This document shows positions 54,772 to 64,000 of a DNA stretch of 64,000 bases, one piece after another; the first letter of the stretch is position 1; every line of letters begins with the position of its first letter. A program made the translations under genes and the position numbers. Under the pieces are notes generated by a model. The model saw only the letters and a list, made by a program, of their open reading frames with translations. It was not told the DNA's origin and did not search any database. Source of the DNA: Gymnothorax reevesii (taxonomy: Eukaryota; Chordata; Actinopteri; Anguilliformes; Muraenidae); assembly GCA_029721435.1 (NCBI GenBank), contig CM056580.1, forward strand, positions 24,422,367-24,486,366, given 5' to 3'.

Positions 54772-57700
54772 AGCTGAAATGTCATCTGATCTCATATTAA
54801 CATCATAGAGGACATGTACAGTTTGAAAATGACCAGATATTAGCACACGAATTAGATTTCTAGCATTAGCATTTTTGCATCAGTATTTTAGCATTAGCAT
54901 TGATACATTAACATTACCCAATTTGCTTATTATACAAGAAGGGTTAAGCTAAAATGTCATCTGATCTCATATTAACATCATAGAGGACACAAAGTATGAA
55001 AATGACCAGATATTAGCACACGAATAAGATTGCTAGCATAAGCATTTTTGCATCAGTATGTTAGCATTAGCATTGATACATTAACATTACCCAATTTGCT
55101 AATTATACAAGAAGGGTTTAGCTAAAATGTCATCTGATCTCATTTTAACATCATAGAGGACACGTACAGTTTGAAAATGAACAGATATTAGCACTCTTAT
55201 CACATCGCTAGCATTAACAATTTAGCATTGGCATGTTAGAATTAGCCAGTTAGCATTAGCATTCAAACATTAACCTCACCCAATTTGCTCATTATACAAG
55301 AAGGGGTAACTGAAATGTCATCCAATCTCATATTAACATCATAGAGGACACGTACAGTTTGAAAAACGACCAGATATAAGCACTCACATTAGATTGCTAG
55401 CATTAGCATGTATGCATTAGCATTCAAACATTTATATCACTCAATTTCCATTTTACACAAGAAGGGTTAAGCTGAAATGCCATCTGATCTCATGTTATCA
55501 TCATAGAGGACACGATAAGTATGGAAATGACCAGATATTAGCACTTGCATTAGATCGCTAGCATTAGCATTTTAGCATCAGCATGTAAGCATTAGCATTG
55601 AAACATTAACATGACCCAATTTGCTTATTATACAAGAAGGGTTAAGCTGAAATGTCATCTGATCTCATATGAACATCATAGAGGACACGTACAGTATGAA
55701 AACGACCAGATATTCGCACTCACATTAGATCGCTAGCATAAGCATGTTAGCATTTGCATTTAAACATTTATATCACTCAATTTCCATTTTACACAAGAAG
55801 GCTTAAACTGAAATGCCATCTGATCTCATGTTAACATCATAGAGGACACGTTAAGTATGAAAATGACCAGATATTAGCACTTGCATTAGATCGCTAGCAT
55901 TAGCATTTTAGCATCAGCATGTAAGCATTAGCATTGAAACATTAACATGACCCAATTTGCTTATTATACAAGAATGGTTAAGCTGAAATGTCATCTGATC
56001 TCATATTAACATCATAGAGGACACGTACAGTATGAAAACGACCAGATATTAGCACTCACATTAAATCGCTAGCATTAGCAGGTTAGCATTTGCATTTAAA
56101 CATTTATATCACTCAATTTCCATTTTACACAAGAAGGCTTAAACTGAAATGCCATCTGATCTCATGTTAACATCATAGAGGACACGTTAAGTATGGAAAT
56201 GACCAGATATTAGCACTTGCATTAGATCGCTAGCATTAGCATTTTAGCATCAGCATGTAAGCAGTAGCATTGAAACATTAACATGACCCAATTTGCTTAT
56301 TATACAAGAAGGGTTAAGCTGAAATGTCATCTGATCTCATATGAACATCATAGAGGACACGTACAGTTTGAAAACGACCAGATATAAGCACTCACATTAG
56401 ATCGCTAGCATAAGCATGTTAGCATTAGCATTCAAACATTTATATCACTCAATTTCCATTATACACAAGAAGGCTTAAACTGAAATGCCATCTGATCTCA
56501 TATTAACATCATAGAGGACACGTACAGTATGAAAAAGACCAGATATAAGCACTCACATTAGATCGCTAGCATTAGCATGTATGCATTAGCATTCAAACTT
56601 TTATATCACTCAATTTCCATTTTACACAAGAAGGCTTAAACTGAAATGCCATCTGATCTCATGTTAACATCATAGAGGACACGTTAAGTATGGAAATGAC
56701 CAGATATTAGCACTTGCATTAGATCGCTAGCATTAGCATTTTAGCATCAGCATGTAAGCAGTAGCATTGAAACATTAACATGACCCAATTTGCTTATTAT
56801 ACAAGAAGGGTTAAGCTGAAATGTCATCTGATCTCATATGAACATCATAGAGGACACGTACAGTTTGAAAACGACCAGATATAAGCACTCACATTAGATT
56901 GCTAGCATTAGCATGTTAGCATTAGCATTCAAACATTTATATCACTCAATTTCCATTTTACACAAGAATGGTTAAGCTGAAATGCCATCTGATCTCATGT
57001 TATCATCATAGAGGACACGATAAGTATGGAAATGACCAGATATTAGCACTTGCATTAGATCGCTAGCATTAGCATTTTAGCATCAGCATGTAAGCATTAG
57101 CATTGAAACATTAACATGACCCAATTTGCTTAGTATACAAGAAGGGTTGAGCTGAAATGTCATCTGATCTCATATGAACATCATAGAGGACACGTACAGT
57201 ATGAAAACGACCAGATATTCGCACTCACATTAGATCGCTAGCATAAGCATGTTAGCATTTGCATTTAAACATTTATATCACTCAATTTCCATTTTACACA
57301 AGAAGGCTTAAACTGAAATGCCATCTGATCTCATGTTAACATCATAGAGGACACGTTAAGTATGAAAATGACCAGATATTAGCACTTGCATTAGATCGCT
57401 AGCATTAGCATTTTAGCATCAGCATGTAAGCATTAGCATTGAAACATTAACATGACCCAATTTGCTTATTATACAAGAATGGTTAAGCTGAAATGTCATC
57501 TGATCTCATATTAACATCATAGAGGACACGTACAGTATGAAAACGACCAGATATTAGCACTCACATTAAATCGCTAGCATTAGCAGGTTAGCATTTGCAT
57601 TTAAACATTTATATCACTCAATTTCCATTTTACACAAGAAGGCTTAAACTGAAATGCCATCTGATCTCATGTTAACATCATAGAGGACACGTTAAGTATG

Positions 57701-59837
57701 GAAATGACCAGATATTAGCACTTGTATTAGATCGCTAGCATTAGCATTTTAGCATCAGCATGTAAGCAGTAGCATTGAAACATTAACATGACCCAATTTG
57801 CTTATTATACAAGAAGGGTTAAGCTGAAATGTCATCTGATCTCATATGAACATCATAGAGGACACGTACAGTTTGAAAACGACCAGATATAAGCACTCAC
57901 ATTAGATCGCTAGCATAAGCATGTTAGCATTAGCATTCAAACATTTATATCACTCAATTTCCATTATACACAAGAAGGCTTAAACTGAAATGCCATCTGA
58001 TCTCATATTAACATCATAGAGGACACGTACAGTATGAAAAAGACCAGATATTAGCACTTGCATTAGATCGCTAGCATTAGCATTTTAGCATCAGCATGTA
58101 AGCAGTAGCATTGAAACATTAACATGACCCAATTTGCTTATTATACAAGAAGGGTTAAGCTGAAATGTCATCTGATCTCATATGAACATCATAGAGGACA
58201 CGTACAGTTTGAAAACGACCAGATATAAGCACTCACATTAGATCGCTAGCATTAGCATGTTAGCATTAGCATTCAAACATTTATATCACTCAATTTCCAT
58301 TTTACACAAGAAGGGTGAAGCTGAAATGTCATCTGATCTCATATGAACATCATAGAGGACACGTACAGTATGAAAACGACCAGATATAAGCACTCACATT
58401 AGATCGCTAGCATTAGCATGTTAGCATCAGCATGTTAGCATTAGCATTGAAACATTAACATGACCCAATTTGCTTATTATACAAGAAGGGTTAAGCTGAA
58501 ATGTCATCTGATCTCATATTAACATCATAGAGGACACGTACAGTATTAAAACGACCAGATATTAGCACTCACATCAGATCGCTAGCATTAGCATGTTAGC
58601 ATTAGCATTCAAACATTTATATCACTCAATTTCCATTATACACAAGAAGGCTTAAACTGAAATGCCATCTGATCTCATATTAACATCATAGAGGACACGT
58701 ACAGTATGAAAACGACCAGATATAAGCACTCACATTAGATCGCTAGCATTAGCATGTTAGCATTAGCATTTAAACATTTATATCACTCAATTTCCATTTT
58801 ACACAAGAAGGGTTAAGCTGAAATGTCATCTGATCTCATATTAACATCATCGAGGACATGTACAGTTTGAAAATGACCAGATATTAACACTCTTATCACA
58901 TCGCTAGCATTAGCAATTTAGCACTGGCATGTTTGAATGAGCCAGTTAGCATTAGCATTCAAACATTAACCTCACCCAATTTGCTTATTATACAAGAAAG
59001 GTTTAGCTGAAATGTCATCCGATCTCATATTAACATCATAGAGGACACGTACAGTTTGAAAACGACCAGATATAAGCACTCACATTAGATCGCTAGCATT
59101 AGCATGTATGCATTAGCATTCAAACATTTATATCACTCAATTTCCATTTTACACAAGAAGGGTTAAGCTGAAATGCCATCTGATTTCATGTTATCATCAT
59201 AGAGGACACGTTAAGTATGGAAATGACCAGATATTAGCACTTGCATTAGATCTCTAGCATTAGCATTTTAGCATCAGCATGTGAGCAGTAGCACTGAAAC
59301 ATTAACATGACCCAATTTGCTAATTATACAAGAAGGGTTGAGCTGAAATGTCATCTGATCTCATATTAACATCATAGAGGACACGTACAGTATGAAAACG
59401 ACTAGATATTAGCACTCACATTAGATCGCTAGCATTTGCATGTTAGCATTTGCATTTAAACATTTATCTCACTCAATTTCCATTTTACACAAGAAGGCTT
59501 AAACTGAAATGCCATCTGATCTCATGTTAACATCATAGAGGACATGTTAAGTATGGAAATGACCAGATATTAGCACTTGCATTAGATCGCTAGCATTAGC
59601 ATTTTAGCATAAGCATGTAAGCATTAGCATTGAAACATTAACATGACCCAATTTGCTTATTATACAAGAAGGGTTAAGCTGAAATGTCATCTGATCACAT
59701 ATTAACATCATAGAGGACATGTACAGTTTGAAAATGACCAGATATTAGCACTCACATTAGATCGCTAGCATTAGCATGTTAGCATTTGCATTTAAACATT
59801 TATATCACTCAATTTCCATTTTACACAAGAAGGCTTA
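54772..59837. repeat. HOR family 4, copy 3, enlarged (5,066 bp, 30 monomers)
   Basis: Starts: AB 54772, B' 54947, A' 55120, D 55309, C 55470, D 55645, C 55806, D 55981, C 56142, D 56317, D2 56478, C 56639, D 56814, C 56975, D 57150, C 57311, D 57486, C 57647, D 57822, D2/C 57983, D 58158, D/C 58319, D 58494, D2 58655, A 58816, D 59005, C 59166, D 59341, C 59502, A/D 59677. Its left end aligns with copy 2 at 3,561 bp, its right part at 5,241 bp. The gain includes the 1,505-bp duplication listed separately. Confidence 0.88.
55645..58157. repeat. Internal tandem duplication, period 1,505 bp
   Basis: The series D-C-D-C-D at 55645 to 56477 returns at 57150 to 57982, offset 1,505 bp, with the same rare variants (gatattcgcactc, gctagcataagcatg, aagaatggttaag, cattaaatcgc). 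The second series ends in the monomer 57983, which has the D2 head with gaaaaagacc of 56478 but the C tail of 56639. One monomer length was thus removed at the join. Confidence 0.88.
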
Positions 59838-60828
59838 AACTGAAATGCCATCTGATCTCATGTTAACATCATAGAGGACATGTTAAGTATGGAAATGACC
59901 AGATATTAGCACTTGCATTAGATTGCTAGCATTAGCATTTTTGCATCAGTATTTTAGCATTAGCATTGATACATTAACATTACCCAATTTGCTTATTATA
60001 CAAGAAGGGTTAAGCTAAAATGTCATCTGATCTCATATTAACATCATAGAGGACACAAAGTATGAAAATGACCAGATATTAGCACACGAATTAGATTGCT
60101 AGCATTAGCATTTTTGCATCAGTATATTAGCATTAGCATTGGTACATTAACATTACCCAATTTGCTAATTATACAAGGAGGGTTTAGCTAAAATGTCATC
60201 TGATCTCATATTAACATCATAGAGGACACGTACAGTTTGAAAATGACCAGATATTAGCACTCTTATCACATCGCTAGCATTAACAATTTAGCATTGGCAT
60301 GTTAGAATTAGCCAGTTAGCATTAGCATTCAAACATTAGCCTCACCCAATTTGCTCATTATACAAGAAGGGGTAAGCTGAAATGTCATCCAATCTCATAT
60401 TACCATCATAGAGGACACGTACAGTTTGAAAAACGACCAGATATAAGCACTCACATTAGATTGCTAGCATTAGCATGTTAGCATTAGCATTAAAACATTT
60501 ATATCACTCAATTTCCATTTTACACAAGAATGGTTAAGCTGAAATGCCATCTGATCTCATGTTATGATCATAGAGGACACGATAAGTATGGAAATGACCA
60601 GATATTAGCACTTGCATTAGATCGCTAGCATTAGCATTTTAGCATCAGCATGTAAGCATTAGCATTGAAACATTAACATGACCCAATTTGCTTATTATAC
60701 AAGAAGGGTTATGCTAAAATGTCATCTGATCTCATATGAACATCATAGAGGACACGTACAGAATGAAAACGACCAGATATTCGCACTCACATTAGATCGC
60801 TAGCATTAGCATGTTAGCATTTGCATTT
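59838..60828. repeat. Junction block starting with a C/B chimera
   Basis: Starts: C/B 59838, B' 60013, A' 60186, D162 60375, C 60537, D 60712 (left part). Monomer 59838 has a C head (gacatgttaagtatgg, agcacttgc) and a B tail (attagattgctagc, catttttgcatcag, gatacattaac), 175 bp. Copies 1 and 2 of family 4 end with a complete C followed by a complete AB. Here the two are fused and one monomer length is lost. Confidence 0.88.
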
Positions 60829-63800
60829 AAACATTTATATCACTAAATTTCCATTTTACACAAGAAGAGTTAAGCTGAAATGCCATCTGATCTCATGTTA
60901 TCATCATAGAGGACACGTTAAGTATGGAAATGACCAGATATTAGCACTTGCATTAGATCGCTAGCATTAGCATTTTAGCATCAGCATGTAAGCATTAGCA
61001 TTGAAACATTAACATGACCCAATTTGCTTATTATACAAGAAGGGTTAAGCTGAAATGTCATCTGATCTCATAATAACATCATAGAGGACATGTACAGTTT
61101 GAAAATGACCAGATATTAGCACTCGAATTAGATTGCTAGCATTAGCATTTTTGCATCAGTATGTTAGCATTAGCATTGATACATTAACATTACCCAATTT
61201 GCTTATTATACAAGAAGGGTTAAGCTTAAATGTCATCTGATCTCATCTTAACATCATAGAGGACACAAAGTATGAAAATGACCAGATATTTGCACAGGAA
61301 TTAGATTGCTAGCATTAGCATTTTTGCATCAGTATGTTAGCATTAGCATTGATACATTAACATTATCCAATTTGCTAATTATACAAGAAGGGTTTAGCTA
61401 AAATGTCATCTGATCTCATATTACCATCATAGAGGACACGTACAGTTTGAAAATGACCAGATATTAGCACTCTTATAACATCGCTAGCATTAACAATTTA
61501 GCATTGGCATGTTAGAATTAGCCAGTTAGCATTAGCATTCAAACATTAACCTCACCCAATTTGCTCATTATACAAGAAGCGTTAAGCTGAAATGTCATCC
61601 GATCTGATAGTAACATCATAGAGGACACGTACAGTATGAAAACGACCAGATATAAGCACTTACATTAGATCGCTAGCATTAGCATGTTAGAATTAGCATT
61701 TAAACATTTATATCACTCAATTTCCATTTTACACAAGAAGGGTTAAGCTGAAATGCCATCTGATCTCATGTTAACATCATAGAGGACACGTTAAGTATGG
61801 AAATGACCAGATATTAGCACTTACATTAGATCGCTAGAATTAGCATTTTAGCATCAGCATGTAAGCATTAGCATTGAAACATTAATTTGACCCATTTTTT
61901 TGCTTATTATATAAGAAGGGTTAAGCTGAAATGTCATCTGATCTCATATGAACATCATAGAGGACACGTACAGTATGAAAACGACCAGATATAAGCACTC
62001 ACATTAGATCGCTAGCATTAGCATGTTAGCATTAGTATTCAAACATATATCACTCAATTTCCATTATACACAAGAAGGCTTAAACTGAAATGCCATCTGA
62101 TCTCATGTAAACATCATAGAGGACACGTTAAGTATGGAAATGACCAGATATTAGCACTTGCATTAGATCGCTAGCATTAGCATTTTTGCATCAGCATGTA
62201 AGCATTAGCATTGAAACATTAACATGACCCAATTTGCTTATTATACAAGAAGGGTTAAGCTGAAATGTCATCTGATCTCATATTAACATCATCGAGGACA
62301 TGTACAGTTTGAAAATGACCAGATATTAGCACTCACATTAGATCGCTAGCATTAGCATGTATATATTAGCATTCAAACATTTATATCACTCAATTTCCAT
62401 TTTACACAAGAAGGGTTAAGCTGAAATGCCATCTGATCTCATGTTATCATCATAAAGGACATGTTAAGTATGGAAATGACCAGATATTAGCACTTGCATT
62501 AGATCGCTAGCATTAGCATTTTAGCATAAGCATGTAAGCATTCGCATTGAAACATTAACATGACCCAATTTGCTGATTATACAAGAAGGGTTAAGCTGAA
62601 ATGTCATCTGATCTCATATTAACATCATAGAGGACATGTACAGTTTGAAAATGACCAGATATTAGCACTCGAATTAGATTGCTAGCATTAGCATTTTTGC
62701 ATCAGTATTTTAGCATTAGCATTGATACATTAACATTACCCAATTTTCTTATTATACAAGAAGGGTTAAGCTAAAATGTCATCTGATCTCATATTAACAT
62801 CATCGAGGACTCAAAGTATGAAAATGACCAGATATTAGCACACGAATTAGATTGCTAGCATTAGCATTTTTGCATCAGTATGTTAGCATTAGCATTGATA
62901 CATTAACATTACCCAATTTGCTAATTATACAAGAAGGGTTTAGCTAAAATGTCATCTGATCTCATATTAACATCATAGAGGACACATACAGTTTGAAAAT
63001 GACCAGATATTAGCACTCTTATCACATCGCTAGCATTAACAATTTATCATTGGCATGTTAGAATTAGCCAGTTAGCATTAGCATTCAAACATTAACCTCA
63101 CCCAATTTGCTCATCATACAAGAAGAGGTAAGCTGAAATGTCATCCAATCTCATATTAACATCATAGAGGACACGTACAGTTTGAAAAACGACCAGATAT
63201 AAGCACTCACATTAGATTGCTAGCATTAGCATGTTAGCATTAGCATTCAAACATTTATATCACTCAATTTCCATTTTACACAAGAATGGTTAAGCTGAAA
63301 TGCCATCTGATCTCATGTTATCATCATAGAGGACACGATAAGTATGGAAATGACCAGATATTAGCACTTGCATTCGATCGCTAGCATTAGCATTTTAGCA
63401 TCAGCATGTAAGCATTAGCATTGAAACATTAACATGACCCAATTTGCTTATTATACAAGAAGGGTGAAGCTGAAATGTCATCTTATCTCATATGAACATC
63501 ATAGAGGACACGTACAGTATGAAAACGACCAGATATTAGCACTCCCATTAGATCGCTAGCATTAGCATGTTAGCATTTGCATTTAAACATTTATATCACT
63601 CAATTTCCATTTTACATAAGAAGGCTTAAACTGAAATGCCATCTGATCTCATGTTAACATCATAGAGGACACGTTAAGTATGAAAATGACCAGATATTAG
63701 CACTTGCATTAGATCGCTAGCATTAGCATTTTAGCATCAGCATGTAAGCATTAGCATTGAGACATTAACATGACCCAATTTGCTTATTATACAAGAAGGG

Positions 63801-64000
63801 TTAAGCTGAAATGTCATCTGATCTCATATTAACATCATAGAGGACACGTACAGTATGAAAACGACCAGATATTAGCACTCACATTAAATCGCTAGCTTTA
63901 GCAGGTTAGCATTTGCATTTAAACATTTATATCACTCAATTTCCATTTTACACAAGAAGGGTTAAGCTGAAATGCCATCTGATCTCATGTTAACATCATA
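60829..64000. repeat. Long-range copy of 39784-42955 (offset 21,045 bp)
   Basis: Starts: C 60873, AB 61048, B' 61223, A' 61396, D 61585, C 61746 (178 bp), D 61924 (159 bp), C 62083, A/D 62258, C 62419, AB 62594, B' 62769, A' 62942, D162 63131, C 63293, D 63468, C 63629, D 63804, C 63965 (cut by the window edge). Each start from 61048 on equals one in 40003-42920 plus 21,045. Rare changes match too: aagaagcgtt, gatctgatagtaac, the seven-T run, gtatatattagc, gaggactcaaag and cattcgatcgc. A few bases differ, for example gctcattatac versus gctcatcatac near 63115 and actcacatt versus actcccatt near 63545. The left border is approximate, and the copy may go on past the window. Confidence 0.93.

Larger units (their letters stand above)
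1..64000. repeat. Satellite DNA array filling the window (about 374 monomers of 159-189 bp)
   Basis: Every part of the window can be read as head-to-tail copies of one monomer family, phased here at agctgaaatg (or aactgaaatg). I located 374 successive starts by eye and found no gap, insertion of foreign DNA or inverted monomer. All monomers share the blocks ctgatctcat, catagaggac and gaccagatattagcac, followed by a TAGCAT-rich zone and an end block around tacaagaagggtta. One C monomer counted by hand is 36% G+C. Stop codons recur in all six frames of the monomer, so no long reading frame runs through it. There is therefore no gene to annotate in any sub-stretch. Satellites of this size and organisation are typical of eukaryotic centromeric or other constitutive heterochromatin. 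The location and the teleost origin are inference. Confidence 0.97.

Noticed and set aside
1..64000. Protein-coding genes
   Set aside because: The monomer contains frequent stops in all six frames (for example tag in catagagg, taa in ggttaagc, and taatgctaatgctag on the reverse strand). Any open stretch is short and repeats with the array, so none is credible as a gene.
1..64000. CRISPR array
   Set aside because: The regular spacing looks similar at first, but there are no unique spacers. The whole 161-189-bp unit is repeated, units are far longer than CRISPR repeats, and the higher-order structure is that of a satellite.
1..64000. Telomere-type repeats
   Set aside because: agggttaa occurs once per monomer and the TAGCAT hexamer superficially recalls TTAGGG, but no tandem TTAGGG run is present.
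1..64000. CENP-B box
   Set aside because: I looked for the nTTCGnnnnAnnCGGGn pattern on both strands at the few ttcg and cgg places (for example gatattcgcactc, acgaccggat). None fits, so no CENP-B binding site is claimed.
1..64000. Transposon or retroelement insertion
   Set aside because: Successive monomer starts account for the whole length with no gap above a few bases. There is no terminal repeat, target-site duplication or poly-A tail.
1..64000. rRNA, tRNA or other RNA genes
   Set aside because: No unique stretch exists in which such a gene could lie, and the monomer shows no tRNA-like or rRNA-like conserved segments.
1..64000. Primate alpha satellite
   Set aside because: The mean length of 171 bp and the HOR layout are similar, but the sequence, the TAGCAT subunits and the length classes do not correspond to alpha satellite.

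Overview
The whole 64 kb window is one uninterrupted tandem-repeat (satellite DNA) array. I found no gene, RNA gene, transposon, single-copy spacer or inverted segment. By hand I placed 374 head-to-tail monomers (373 complete, plus one cut by the right edge), averaging about 171 bp. All lie in the same orientation. One C-type monomer I counted is 63/175 G+C (36%). The array runs off both ends of the window, so it is longer than 64 kb.

Monomers fall into a few classes that share a head of about 85 bp and differ in the tail. The tail holds a run of 14-bp subunits of the form NN-TAGCAT-TAGCAT. Class A carries four subunits (189 bp), classes B and C three (about 175 bp) and class D two (161 bp), so length is roughly 133 + 14n. 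B and some D copies have one extra base in the head, giving 176 and 162 bp. B' heads are 2 bp shorter, giving 173 bp. C and D usually alternate as a 336-bp dimer. A, B, B' and A' monomers are set among these dimers in fixed orders, which makes higher-order repeats (HORs) of 2 to 6 kb.

Layout: (1) 1-14,731, three HOR copies of 3,835, 4,171 and 6,185 bp that differ by whole C/D dimers or an internal 1,197-bp duplication. (2) 14,732-26.2 kb, HORs of 2.4 to 3.2 kb with an A-B doublet duplication (365 bp). (3) about 26.2-30.3 kb, a nearly identical 2,043-bp tandem duplication. (4) about 31.3-40.3 kb, a nearly identical 4,485-bp tandem duplication, then a shortened relative to 45.1 kb. (5) 45.1-59.8 kb, copies of 2,190, 3,896, 3,561 and 5,066 bp, the last with an internal 1,505-bp duplication. 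(6) about 60.83 kb to the end, a nearly identical re-appearance of 39.8-42.96 kb at an offset of 21,045 bp.

Organism: clearly eukaryotic. The dense GCTAGCATTAGCAT motif resembles simple-sequence tracts I associate with teleost fish genomes, so a ray-finned fish is my best guess. That is recollection and inference, not proof. Unbroken orientation, near-nucleosomal monomers, HOR organisation and the absence of inserts fit a centromeric or pericentromeric satellite, but a subtelomeric or other heterochromatic block is not excluded. The biology here is the evolution of the array: unequal exchange in units of monomers, dimers and HORs, chimeric monomers whose switch points sit mainly in the 14-bp subunit zone, and recent homogenisation.
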